A stretch of 64,000 nucleotides of DNA from Silene conica (Eukaryota; Streptophyta; Magnoliopsida; Caryophyllales; Caryophyllaceae). The notes under the pieces are model-generated. The model searched no databases and was not told the DNA's origin. It saw only the letters and a list, made by a program, of their open reading frames with translations. Every line of letters starts with the position of its first letter. Position 1 is the stretch's first letter. The stretch spans positions 46,907,910 through 46,971,909 of the forward strand of contig CM055320.2 in NCBI GenBank assembly GCA_029255685.2, in the 5' to 3' direction. Of the stretch, positions 1 through 12,522 are shown piece after piece. The position numbers and the translations under genes were made by a program.

Positions 1-196
1 AATGTGATTTTATGAATTAATCATCAAATATAAAATAATTATGAAATTCGAAATAATCGTACGAAATAATCGTAGAAATATGATTTATAAAATAATAACA
101 GTTTACATAAAATACTTTATAAACATTCTATCTGAAATACTTATAAAGAATATAGTTTGACTGCCATTGACCGAGGCTAAAATACGAGGTATTATA
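1..196 (-). repeat. LARD LTR, U3-side end (cut by window edge)
   Basis: The first 196 bases match 5499-5694 and 12340-12522 and stop where the polypurine tract of the first internal domain begins. On the minus strand this is the beginning of an LTR. The terminal bases read TATAATACC where the related chromovirus LTR has TGTAATACT, so the terminal TG has decayed. Confidence 0.8.
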
Positions 197-548
197 GTCT
201 TCCCTCCTTAAAATGAACTTCGTCCCGAAGTTCGCCACCCCATAACGGTAATGAAACATATAACAAGCATAAAACAATTACAAGTAGCCCTTATATAGAA
301 TTCAAAACACGAAATGTTACATTCTACCCTCGTTAAGTAAACTTTGTCCCCAAAGTTTAACGCATAACTAAGTTAAAAGATATTTCACGAATCGCAGTAT
401 AATGCATAACAGAAATAAACAGGATTATCAAATATATTCAAACAATCACGACATACCAATTTTACATCCTATAACAACTAGTCATATCATAAACCTTTAA
501 GATTTTACAATCATATCCTCCTTAAAGCATGGTTACGTCCTCGTAACC
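197..548 (-). promoter_or_regulatory. Three hairpin-plus-PPT modules at LARD 3' end
   Basis: The primary PPT (minus strand AAGGAGGGAAGAC) lies at 197-209 against the LTR. Three perfect inverted repeats follow: 215-233 (GAACTTCG, loop TCC), 339-358 (AAACTTTG, loop TCCC) and 531-548 (GGTTACG, loop TCCT). Each is followed on the minus strand by another purine run (near 201-210, 326-336 and 515-525). In RNA the loops read GGA, GGGA and AGGA, closed by a pair whose 3' base is C. The second LARD copy repeats the modules at 5713-5731 (one mismatch), 5837-5856 and 6029-6046. Confidence 0.65.
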
Positions 549-2825
549 CCATTACAAAATTCCACATCCAGTGTTCAAGCAATCATCGAAATAACAGTCA
601 TAAGTTGTCTGATAAGTTAAGTGCTCTATACTGGCAACTAGCATCCGACCTTTAAAACAACAAAGTATATTTGTCAATTTCATGCTCATACTTAAATTAT
701 GGAGGCAAAACTCTTGTTTATGCACATAAGAGAAAGTGACATGAGGCAAAATTTAATTAATGTAATTAAACACGGAGCAAAAACATATTTTACGAGATAG
801 ACATCAATCCTAGACTAGTACGATAGCTTAGCATTTCTAGGTATAAATAAGTTAAAATCACGTAGGTACATTTCCCATCTACTTTTATTACATCATTTAT
901 CATAAAACTACTATAACAAGCAATATAAGAGGTCTATATATCATGTGGAATAATTTCATATTCAGGCAAAATTTCTTCAACATGTAGCTACAGATTCTGT
1001 CATGTTGCAAAATAATTACCATAATCATCAAACATCAGCTTTATCATGGATAATCACCTTGAATTTTTTTTTTTTTTTTTTAAAACTTTCAAAACGATGA
1101 AGTTGTATTTAATGGCAATTTATAAACACGAAACATTGACGATTTTACAAGTTAAAGATCGAAAACAAATCTAGCATTCCTACAATTCACATGTCAACCA
1201 TGTTACTAATTCAATATATAGTAATCAGATTTAAACATAACAACACGTAGTTCACCTAGTAGCATAACAATAGCGTTGGTATAAATGAAACTAACTTTAT
1301 GTAAAACTCACCAAAATAATTAAGGTTATATTATTATATAGTAAGGTTGACATCCATATCATATGCGTTCATGCCACCTATGTCATATCAGAATATTACA
1401 TGGTTACATCACATAATTCATATTTGATTAAACTTTGATATTTAAAACTTTACCATTTCAACATTCATACATCACGCAACAACTTCTAAAAATCATAATT
1501 AAATAACCGTCCATCCATTTTGCGAACCATTATAGTTTTTGAGAAATATAATGAATTCACTAATCATAGGACGAAGAATCAAATGCAAGACTTAAGGAGA
1601 TTATTTATAACAAATTTTACAACTCGGTTGGTCTAGACAGAAACTTTACAGCAATTAGACAGAAAATCAGGCAACTTGCAAAAATCACAATTAAATAACT
1701 ACTGGTTAAGATTTTACGTGACTTATCATTTTGAAAACATGAATGAATATTCCAAACATTGGAGTTGGAATTTTGCACAAACAATAAATATGTTTTAAAT
1801 GGTTTCTTTTCCAAAAAGATGGGTCAAAACGGAACTGTGCAGTGACAATCTGATCACTGTCGACTAAAATATTTATTTCTCTCAAAATATAATTAGTATT
1901 AACATGAAACCAAAAGCATTGAAAGCTAAATTAGAAGGTTAGCACACATAAAATTTTCACATTGATATAGAGAACACATTTTATATGATAGTTCGCACAA
2001 CAAGGTAACATTCTGAAAAGTTAATACAAATTTTGGTTCCTAAAAAAATTGCTTCACATTATCACATTTAAACATAATCATTCCTTCTCTAAAACATGTG
2101 AACATGTCATTTGAAGCATTGAAATCACATTGCACTATATTAGCAATTATTCATCATTTCCAACTAAAATTGTCATCCAGAAAGCGGTAACGAGTGAAAC
2201 TGAAAAGTATAATCAATTAAATAACTTAATAATTATATACGTATAAACAATGGATTAGTTTCTACCATCGCAATAGTCACAGCAGATTTAAGTATGTAAA
2301 TATATCCTAGAAATCACGAAGGTGCTACTTATTATCAATTCATTACACATATCTTATACTATATTTCTTCCTAAAGGTTCAGGGATCATATAGCCGCATG
2401 CATATCACCATACAAGTCAAACTCATATTTCAAACTCATATTCAAAACTCATGTCCTCATACTTGAAGTAATACATATCTCAATCATAGTCAATCTCAAT
2501 CTCATGATTCCCAATATAGATTACCAACCACAAACGTTCATAGCTCATCATTAACCATGTATCACATCATTACTTACCTCATTCCGCTCCTGCAACTGTT
2601 AGTACAATATATATTGGGTCTTTTCCTGTATTCTATACTACCCACGCTCTACATCTCTCAGGGTAACCAGGTTCGACTGAAAGGGCCAGTGACTTGGTTT
2701 GAGGGGGCCTCTAACTCATCCAAGTCTTGGGGGCTCCTAACAGTTACTAACCTGGGGTTCATTTTATTTGACTCTTCTTATGTTCATTATTTTTATTCAT
2801 TTGTTTTTAGGCCTGAGGATCGTTC

Positions 2826-2837
2826 GCTCTGATACCA
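2826..2837 (-). promoter_or_regulatory. Primer binding site, LARD copy 1 (initiator tRNA-Met)
   Basis: The minus strand reads TGGTATCAGAGC, the standard plant PBS complementary to the 3' end of initiator tRNA-Met, three bases after the LTR end at 2841. It fixes the minus-strand orientation. Confidence 0.9.
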
Positions 2838-2840
2838 CAT

Positions 2841-5694
2841 TGTAACACCCCCATTTATTTAAGAGCCTTTAGCAAGACATTCTCAAATAAACAGAGCAGT
2901 TACCATCTCGGAATGTCCGAGGGAGTGAATAACAAAGTAAACAAACCAAGGTACTTTATATAAAAACTGATTAAATTTAAAATTTTGATATTACAACTAC
3001 TACGCAAAGAATAAAAGTACAACTGATAACATCTAAGTATGTGATCTAATTCTAAGTAGGTCCAAGCTATGTCTCTCTCCATGCCCAAGCTCCTAATTCA
3101 TCTGTCTCTGACCTGTAGAATCTACTCCCCATTCCGGATCATCGTAGGTGCACACGAATACACTGTCAACCTCGCGATTCAGTAGGATAACACAATAATT
3201 ACAATGCAACAGTTAAATGATATGCAAATGCCATGATATGCTCGAGCTCAATCTCAATTCTCAATTCTCAATCTCAAACTCATACCCTTGCACCAAGCCA
3301 TACCGAACCTCCCGGCAGACTATAATCGGCCGTCGCCGAACACCAGCTCAACAGCTGAGGTCACCAGGTCTAGTCCTGCAGAACTAGCATGGGGCCAATA
3401 ATATCTCATCCTCTCAAGTCCGTATCCAATGCATATGCCATGCTTATGAATGGAATATAAAAATGTTCAACCACAATATATCTTTCTCATAATAATCACA
3501 CTTGCATCCATAACATACAATATACACATCCATTCATAGCACGTCATATATTATGGTACCAGTGTATCCTAACTGGATAGCAATATAGCCCAAAAACAAG
3601 CCAACGAGTAAACAGAATAATGCCACTTCAAAATCGTCACCTACCAATATAATATACACATAATTACTAACTAATATAACTACGTAAACAAGGATAATAT
3701 ATCAATTATTCAAAGTAACGATTTAAATAATATATATTACGCATAACGAGACCGTATTAAACATGACTAATTCAATTAACTTAACCAACCCGACCTTATT
3801 ACTTTTATAACTAACCTCAATTAAATAACCAAACATGGGGATATAAACGAACTATTGATAACCGAACATAGAAAATATAAGCGAACTATTGATATCCGTC
3901 ACATTCTTATTTAGAACTTACTTAACAACTCATATAATTAAATATCATGAACACCATTTACTAATAATAATAATTATCTAACCATACTTTAACAATAACA
4001 ATAATATTACCTATAATAATAATACATATAATAATGATAATAATTGTGTGCGACAAAACAGCACAACAACCACACATATAATAATAATATAATAATAATA
4101 ATAGTAGTATAGTAATAAACTAATAATAACATACACGGGGGTAGGGAATAACAACAATAAGAAAATCGATACACAGACCCTTCGACAAAAAACCTTGGCA
4201 GCCCCGAAAACAACCCCTTCTACACCCCTTACGCCACCTGAACCACCACTACCCCACCGTGGCTGCCACTAGTGCACCACGGTGAACCACCTGACACTAC
4301 CCATTCACCCTAACACGACCCAAGCAGCCATCGACACTATCCCGAAACAGCCTGGTCACTAACAACACTCTTGTTCCTGTACTAGACCGTGTTCCATCCC
4401 CCTGTAAGCACGTTTTTTACCACCGGCTAACACCACCCCTATCCCAACCAACCACCAGACTCGACACCTCACACCGCACTCTAGCCCCTAGTGCCAAACA
4501 CCAGCCACCGACACCACTGCAACTCCCTGAAACAACCGCATAAAATGCCCACACACTACACGTGTTCCCTGTTTCTGATTGATTATAAACCCCATAAACG
4601 ATTGTCGACTCAGGCCTTCCCGACCACCATTCACCACCCTACTACCACCAACCTAATATACAAACATCCTACTGTCACCCATCATGGACTCGTTCTCGTA
4701 GACAACCCAAATAACACATACGAATCAAACACACAAAAACGCAAACAGACTACGAAAACGCAGTCCCTGACGTCATTTAAAGTGATTGTTGTAGCAACTA
4801 TGGTGGTCCTATGATGATGTAAAGACTATAAACATGTTATACGTATTACATAGATTACATATAACCAAAATATACAGATAAAAGACATGAGAAGAGTGAG
4901 ATAAACGCTCACAAACTCGCTGTTGTGCAAGGTAGGAAATACGGTGATGGTGACGGCTGTTTCTGTTGCTTTTTCCTCCGCTTGTTCTCTCCAGTTTACA
5001 CGGTGGTTTGGGTGGTGTTTACTGTGGGGTTGTGGAGGCAGACGGGGTGTAGGCAGTAGTGGTAGTAGTAGGGTTTTGACAAATCGAGGGAGGCGGCTTC
5101 TCATGTCGATAGAGGCAGTTTTGTGGTATGGGTGCGTGATTAGGGTTGTGTAGGGTTTTGTTTCATGGATGATGGTTTCGTTTCACACTACACAAATCGA
5201 GTCCAAGCCCACCTCACTAGTCAATCACGCATATCAAGGAATTATACTATCAAAATTCCGTTCTTTAGCCCGTAACTTAAAATTAACGAGACATATAAAT
5301 AATTATATTAGATTAATTATGTACTCAGTATTAGGAAATATTAATTAAATTAATTATAAGAATATGTAAAGAATATAGAAATTAAATAGAATTACGACTT
5401 AAATAAAAATAGAAATTAAGTATAGATGAGAAATAAATATAAAATATAAAATATATTAAATTATAAACGTATTATCAAAATTAAAGAAATACGAATGAAA
5501 TGTGATTTTATGAATTAATCATCAAATATAAAATAATTATGAAATTCGAAATAATCGTACGAAATAATCGTAGAAATATGATTTATAAAATAATAACAGT
5601 TTACATAAAATACTTTATAAACATTCTATCTGAAATACTTATAAAGAATATAGTTTGACTGCCATTGACCGAGGCTAAAATACGAGGTATTATA
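2841..5694 (-). repeat. LARD LTR, complete copy (2854 bp)
   Basis: Bounded by TGTAACACCC at 2841 (minus-strand 3' end) and the PPT at 5695. It contains a GC-rich island near 3290-3410 that is conserved with the chromovirus LTR, an AT-trinucleotide microsatellite near 4005-4130, and a CA-rich stretch near 4215-4520. Several open frames (4007-4213, 4491-4814, 4826-5104) arise from low-complexity sequence, show no domains and are not called genes. Confidence 0.8.
3290..3410 (-). other. GC-rich structured island in LARD LTR
   Basis: A GC-rich block in an otherwise AT-rich LTR, recurring near 8785-8905 and in both chromovirus LTRs (about 49905-49995 and 63765-63855). It contains CTAGT...ACTAG at 3370-3387, which becomes CTAGC...GCTAG at 49968-49985. 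The paired change is compatible with a selected stem. Confidence 0.55.
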
Positions 5695-8335
5695 GTCTTC
5701 CCTCCTTAAAATGAACTTCGTCCTGAAGTTCGCCACCCCATAACGGTAATGAAACATATAACAAGCATAAAACAATTACAAGTAGCCCTTATATAGACTT
5801 CAAAACACGAAATGTTACATTCTACCCTCGTTAAGTAAACTTTGTCCCCAAAGTTTAACGCATAACTAAGTTAAAAGATATTTCACGAATCGCAGTATAA
5901 TGCATAACAGAAATAAACAGGATTATCAAATATATTCAAACAATCACGACATACCAATTTTACATCCTATAACAACTAGTCATATCATAAACCTTTAAGA
6001 TTTTACAATCATATCCTCCTTAAAGCATGGTTACGTCCTCGTAACCCCATTACAAAATTCCACATCCAGTGTTCAAGCAATCATCGAAATAACAGTCATA
6101 AGTTGTTTGATAAGTTAAGTGCTCTATACTGGCAACTAGCATCCGACTTTTAAAACAACAAAGTATATTTGTCAATTTCATGCTCATACTTTAATTATGG
6201 AGGCAAAACTCTTGTTTATGCACATAAGAGAAAGTGACATGAGGCAAAATTTAATTAATGTAATTAAACACGGAGCAAAAACATATTTTACGAGATAGAC
6301 ATCAATCCTAGACTAGTACGATAGCTTAGCATTTCTAGGTATAAATAAGTTAAAATCACGTAGGTACATTTCCCATCTACTTACATTACATCATTTATCA
6401 TAAAACTACTTTAACAAGCAATATAAGAGGTCTATATATCATGTGGAATAATTTCATATTCAGGCAAAATTTCTTCAACATGTAGCTACAGATTCTGTCA
6501 TGTTGCAAAATAATTACCATAATCATCAAACATCAGCTTTTATCATGGATAATCACCTTGAAATTTTTTTTTTTTTTAAAACTTTCAAAACGATGAAGTT
6601 GTATTTAATGGCAATTTATAAACACGAAACATTGACGATTTTACAAGTTAAAGATCGAAAACAAATATAGCATTCCTACAATTCACATGTCAACCATGTT
6701 ACTAATTCAATATATAGTAATCAGATTTAAACATAACAACACGTAGTTCACCTTGTAGCATAACAATAGCGTTGGTATAAATGAAACTAACTTTATGTAA
6801 AACTCACCAAAATAATTAAGGTTATATTATTATATAGTAAGGTTGACATCCATATCATATGCGTTCATGCCACCTATGTCATATCAGAATATTACATGGT
6901 TACATCACATAATTCATATTTGATTAAACTTTGATATTTAAAACTTTACCATTTCAACATTCATACATCACGCAACAACTTCTAAAAATCATAATTAAAT
7001 AACCGTCCATCCATTTTGCGAACCATTATAGTTTTTGAGAAATATAATGAATTCACTAATCATAGGACGAAGAATCAAATGCAAGACTTAAGGAGATTAT
7101 TTATAACAAATTTTACAACTCGGTTGGTCTAGACAGAAACTTTACAGCAATTAGACAGAAAATCAGGCAACTTGCAAAAATCACAATTAAATAACTACTG
7201 GTTAAGATTTTACGTGACTTATCATTTTGAAAACATGAATGAATATTCCAAACATTGGAGTTGGAATTTTGCGCAAACAATAAATATGTTTTAAATGGTT
7301 TCTTTTCCAAAAAGATGGGTCAAAACGGAACTGTGCAGTGACAATCTGACCACTGTCGACTAAAATTTTTATTTCTCTCAAAATATAATTAGTATTAACA
7401 TGAAACCAAAACCATTGGAAAGCTAAATTAGAAGGTTAGCACACATAAAATTTTCACATTGATATAGAGAACACATTTTATATGATAGTTCGCACAACAA
7501 GGTAACATTCTGAAAAGTTAATACAAATTTTGGTTCCTAAAAAAAGAAGCACATTATCACATTTAAACATAATCATTCCTTCTATAAAACATGTGAACAT
7601 GTCATTTGAAGCATTGAAATCACATTGCACTATATTAGCAATTATTCATCATTTCCAACTAAAATTGTCATCCAGAAAGCGGTAACCAGTGAAACTGAAA
7701 AGTATAATCAATTAAATAACTTAATAATTATATACGTATAAACAATGCATTAGTTTCTACCATCGCAATAATCACAGCAGATTTAAGTATGTAAATATAT
7801 CCTAGAAATCACGAAGGTGCTACTTATTATCAATTCATTACACATATCTTATACTATATTTCTTCCTAAAGGTTCAGGGATCATATAGCCGCATGCATAT
7901 AACCATACAAGTCAAACTCATATTTCAAACTCATATTCAAAACTCATGTCCTCATACTTGAAGTAATACATATCTCAATCATAGTCAATCTCAATCTCAT
8001 GATTCCCAATATAGATTACCAACCACAAACGTTCATAGCTCATCATTAACCATGTATCACATCATTACTTACCTCATTCCGCTCCTGCAACTGTTAGTAC
8101 AATATATATTGGGTCTTTTCCTGTATTCTATACTACCCACGCTCTACATCTCTCAGGGTAACCTGGTTAGACTGAAAGGGCCAGTGACTTGGTTTGAGGG
8201 GGCCCCTAACTCATCCAAGTCTTGGGGGCTCCTAACAGTTACTAACCTGGGGTTCATTTTATTTGACTCTTCTTATGTTAATTATTTTTATTCATTTGTT
8301 TTTAGGCCTGAGGATCGTTCGCTCTGATACCACAT
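5695..8335 (-). other. LARD internal domain, copy 2 (non-coding)
   Basis: Nearly identical to 197-2840, with scattered substitutions and small indels such as a shorter poly-T run near 6563-6575. PPT-hairpin modules lie at its left end and the PBS at its right end. It has no coding capacity for gag or pol. Confidence 0.75.
8321..8332 (-). promoter_or_regulatory. Primer binding site, LARD copy 2
   Basis: The minus strand reads TGGTATCAGAGC three bases from the LTR end at 8336, the same arrangement as at 2826-2837. Confidence 0.9.
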
Positions 8336-9447
8336 TGTAACACCCCCATTTATTTAAGAGCCTTTAGCAAGACATTCTCAAATAAACAGAGCAGTTACCA
8401 TCTCGGAATGTCCGAGGTAGTGAATAACAAAGTAAACAAACCAAGGTACTTTATATAAAAACTGATTAAATTTAAAATTTTGATATTACAACTACTACGC
8501 AAAGAATAAAAGTACAACTGATAACATCTAAGTATGTGATCTAATTCTAAGTAGGTCCAAGCTATGTCTCTCTCCATACCCAAGCTCCTAATTCATCTGT
8601 CTCTGACCTGTAGAATCTACTCCCCATTCCGGATCATCGTAGGTGCACACGAATACACTGTCAACCTCGCGGTTCAGTAGGATAACACAATAATTACAAT
8701 GCAACAGTTAAATGATATGCAAATGCCATGATATGCTCGAGCTCAATCTCAATTCTCAATTCTCAATCTCAAACTCATACCCTTGCACCAAGCCATACCG
8801 AACCTCCCGGCAGACTATAATCGGCCGTCGCCGAACACCAGCTCAACAGCTGAGGTCACCAGGTCTAGTCCTGCAGAACTAGCCTGGGCCCAATAATATC
8901 TCATCATCTCAAGTCCGTATCCAATGCATATGCCATGCTTATGAATGGAATATAAAAATGTTCAACCACAATATATCTTTCTCATAATAATCACACTTGC
9001 ATCCATAACATACAATATACACATCCATTCATAGCACGTCATATATTATGGTACCAGTGTATCCTAACTGGATAGCAATATAGCCCAAAAACAAGCCAAC
9101 GAGTAAACAGAATAATGCCACTTCAAAATCGTCACCTACCAATATAATATACACATAATTACTAACTAATATAACTACGTAAACAAGTATAATATATCAA
9201 TTATTCAAATTAACGATTTAAATAATATATATTACGCATAACGAGACCGTATTAAACATGACTAATTCAATTAACTTAACCAACCCGACCTTATTACTTT
9301 TATAACTAACCTCAATTAAATAACCAAACATGGGGATATAAACGAACTATTGATAACCGAACATAGAAAATATAAGCGAACTATTGATATCCGTCACATT
9401 CTTATTTAGAACTTACTTAACAACTCATATAATTAAATATCATGAAC

Positions 9448-10780
9448 TTACTTAACTGAATTCCACTAAGTCTGACATATACTTTAATGGTATGACTGAT
9501 GATTTGAAGGCTGACATCCAAAGGGTTACAGGCTTTAGAGAGGGGAGCTTCCCCTTCAGATATTTGGGAGTGCCCATTCAATCTGGCAAGATTAGTAAGC
9601 AAGAATGTCACAAACTCACTGAGAAGATAGTTAACAGAATCAGGGGGCTTGGTGCAAAAAAACTCTCATATGCAGGCAGGATCACCCTTATTACATCTGT
9701 TCTCAATACCTTACACTGCTACTGGGCTTCCATCTTTGTGCTTCCCAAGAGCATGATCAAAAGAATTGAGGCCATCTGTAGGAATTTCCTATGGGATGGC
9801 AGTAGTGAGTATCATAGAGTTCCTATGGCAGCTTGGGATACAGTCACAAAACCAAAAGAAGAAGGTGGGCTGGGAATCAAAAGAGTGACTGAGTGGAATT
9901 ATGCATCTGTAGGCAAGCTTGTTAACTGGATTTACTACAAATCTGATAGGCTTTGGATTCGATGGGTTCATCAAATCTATTTAAAGGAACAACCTTGGGA
10001 CACTTATCAACCCCCTCCTGACACCCCTTGGTCATGGAAGAGCATTTGTAAAGCAAAAGAAGCCCTGAAAACTGGCTACACTAATGATATATGGACCCCT
10101 AGTCCTCATGGTTACACAGTAAAGCAAGGATATACATGGTTAGTCCCATCTGGAGCCAAACCAGAATGGACAAAACTCTGCTGGAATACTTGGAATATAC
10201 CAAAACATGGTGTCATCACTTGGCTCACCTTCACCAATGGCTTAAACCTGAAAGTTAAGCTTTTCAGTCATGGGTGCTGCAGTGATGATTTATGTTGTGC
10301 TTGTGGTGCAGCTGCAGAAACCAGAGATCATCTGTTCATAGATTGTCCTTATAGTTGTAAAATCAGAGAGGCTGTTGAGCAGATGTTGCAGATCAGGATT
10401 CCTTCTGAAAGTATCATGTTGCAGGGAAGCTCTAGAGATCCCCAATGGCAGAAGCTGGCACTGATCATGGCTGCTTTATACTACCATATTTGGATCCAAA
10501 GGAATAATGCCCGAGTCAATGGACTTATTGTCAAGCCTGAGATACTAGCTGCCCAAATCAGAAAAGAAATTGAGGCCAGAATCAAATTCAAAGAAGAGTA
10601 GGTTGGGAGCTGTTATGTGTTAAGGTGGCAGGATTGGTGTTGTTTTGTTTTAGTCTGGTGTTTGGTTATTTGTGTTTTGGAATGCTAATGGGATTCGAAC
10701 CATAGCCCACATGTTTGTAACATAAGGATTTTTTATCCTTTTTTGATATATATATTTTCTCACATTTTATCAAAAAAAAA
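9448..10780 (+). mobile_element. 5'-truncated LINE insertion with poly-A and duplication
   Basis: The block is missing from the equivalent place in the first LTR (after 3953). It is flanked by the 13-bp direct repeat AAATATCATGAAC (9435-9447 and 10781-10793) and ends in a run of A at 10772-10780, the hallmarks of target-primed reverse transcription. Only the 3' part of ORF2 and a short 3' UTR (10602-10771) remain. The insertion happened after the LTR copies had separated. Confidence 0.95.
9456..10601 (+). pseudogene. LINE ORF2 C-terminal fragment (RT end and zf-RVT)
   Basis: The open frame runs from the truncation point, and the first ATG (9492) is internal to the original protein. It begins in the C-terminal part of the reverse transcriptase region (FRYLGVPI motif near residues 23-30 of the 369-residue ATG-started frame). 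It continues through the conserved downstream domain (GGLGIK near residue 125) and ends with a zinc-binding zf-RVT module, including CCACG and DHLFIDCPYS near residues 268-291. This arrangement is typical of plant L1-type non-LTR retrotransposons. The catalytic RT motifs and the endonuclease are absent, so it cannot mobilise itself. The frame is otherwise uninterrupted, which suggests a fairly recent insertion. Confidence 0.9.
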
Positions 10781-12522
10781 AAATATCATGAACACCATTT
10801 ACTAATAATAATAATTATCTAACCATACTTTAACAATAACAATAATATTACCTATAATAATAATACATATAATAATGATAATAATTGTGTGCGACAAAAC
10901 AGCACAACAACCACACATATAATAATAATAATATAATAATAATAGTAGTATAATAATAAACTAATAATAACATACACGGGGGTAGGGAATAACAACAATA
11001 AGAAAATCGATACACAGACCCTTCGACAAAAAACCTTGGCAGCCCCGAAAACAACCCCTTCTACACCCCTTACGCCACCTGAACCACCACTACCCCACCG
11101 TGGCTGCCACTAGTGCACCACGGTGAACCACCTGACACTACACATTCACCCTAACACGACCCAAGCAGCCATCGACACTATCCCCAAACAGCCTGGTCAC
11201 TAACAACACTCTTGTTCCTGTACTAGACCGTGTTCCATCCCCCTGTAAGCACGTTTTTTACCACCGGCTAACACCACCCCTATCCCAACCAACCACCAGA
11301 CTCGACACCTCACACCGCACTCTAGCCCCTAGTGCCAAACACCAGCCACCGACACCACTGCAACTCCCTGAAACAACCGCATAAAACGCCCACACACTAC
11401 ACGCGTTCCCTGTTTCTGATTGATTATAAACCCCATAAACGACGGTCGACTCAGGCCTTCCCGACCACCATTCACCACCCTACTACCACCAACCTAATAT
11501 ACAAACATCCTACTATCACCCATCATGGACTCGTGCTCGTAGACAACCCAAATAACACATACGAATCAAACACACAAAAACGCAAACAGACTACGAAAAC
11601 GCAGTCCCTGACGTCATTTAAAGTGATTGTTGTAGCAACTATGGTGGTCCTATGATGATGTAAAGACTATAAACATGTTATACGTATTACATAGATTACA
11701 TATAACCAAAATATACAGATAAAAGACATGAGAAGAGTAAGATAAACGCTCACAAACTCGCTGCTGTGCAAGGTAGGAAATACGGTGATGGTGACGGCTG
11801 TTTCTGTTGCTTTTTCCTCCGCTTGTTCTCTCCAGTTTACACGGTAGTTTGGGTGGTGTTTACTGTGGGGTTGTGGAGGCAGACGGGGTGTAGGCAGTAG
11901 TGGTAGTAGTAGGGTTTTGACAAATCGAGGGAGGCGGCTTCTCATGTCGATGGAGGCAGTTTTGTGGTATGGGTGCGTGATTAGGGTTGTGTAGGGTTTT
12001 GTTTCATGGATGATGGTTTCGTTTCACACTACACAAATCGAGTCCAAGCCCACCTCACTAGTCAATCACGCATATCAAGGAATTATACTATCAAAATTCC
12101 GTTCTTTAGCCCGTAACTTAAAATTAACGAGACATATAAATAATTATATTAGATTAATTATGTACTCAGTATTAGGAAATATTAATTAAATTAATTATAA
12201 GAATATGTAAAGAATATAGAAATTAAATAGAATTACGACTTAAATAAAAATAAAAATTAAGTATAGATGAGAAATAAATATAAAATATAAAATATATTAA
12301 ATTATAAACGTATTATCAAAATTAAAGAAATACGAATGAAATGTGATTTTATGAATTAATCATCAAATATAAAATAATTATGAAATTCGAAATAATCGTA
12401 GAAATATGATTTATAAAATAATAACAGTTTACATAAAATACTTTATAAACATTCTATCTGAAATACTTATAAAGAATATAGTTTGACTGCCATTGACCGA
12501 GGCTAAAATACGAGGTATTATA

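Larger units (their letters stand above)
197..2840 (-). other. LARD internal domain, copy 1 (non-coding)
   Basis: About 2.64 kb between PPT and PBS with no retroviral ORF in either direction. The short ORFs here carry no recognisable domain, and the plus-strand one at 2557-2832 is antisense to the leader. The minus-strand 5' end (about 2540-2840) is conserved with the chromovirus leader at 62540-62834. The 3' end (197-548) holds hairpin-PPT modules. The middle is AT-rich with a poly-T run near 1063-1081, and I recognise nothing else in it. Confidence 0.75.
1..12522 (-). mobile_element. Tandem array of a non-coding LTR retrotransposon (LARD)
   Basis: The order is LTR (partial), internal, LTR, internal, LTR. 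The same sequence starts at 1, 5499 and 12340, so the unit is about 5.5 kb once the LINE inserted in the last LTR is discounted. Read on the minus strand, each internal domain begins with a PBS for initiator tRNA-Met and ends with a polypurine tract touching the next LTR. No gag or pol reading frame is present, which fits a large retrotransposon derivative (LARD). LTR ends, leader and PPT region resemble those of the Tekay-type chromovirus at 49414-64000, the likely source of proteins. The right end abuts Sirevirus gag at 12523; the left end lies outside the window, so no target duplication can be checked. The tandem form suggests unequal LTR-LTR recombination. Confidence 0.85.
8336..12522 (-). 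repeat. LARD LTR, third copy, split by a LINE
   Basis: It matches 2841-5694 except for a 1.35-kb insertion (LINE plus duplication) between 9448 and 10793. Without the insertion it is about 2841 bp. Its outer end at 12522 joins Sirevirus gag directly, so this is the terminal LTR of the array. Confidence 0.8.

Noticed and set aside
2557-2832. 91-residue plus-strand ORF repeated at 8052-8327
   Set aside because: It is antisense to the LARD leader next to the PBS, has no domain, and is repeated only because the element is.
4007-4213. Tyrosine- and isoleucine-rich ORF
   Set aside because: Translation of an ATA-type microsatellite.
4491-4814. 107-residue ORF, also at 11332-11655
   Set aside because: Low-complexity CA-rich LTR sequence with histidine and threonine runs; conserved only as part of the LTR.
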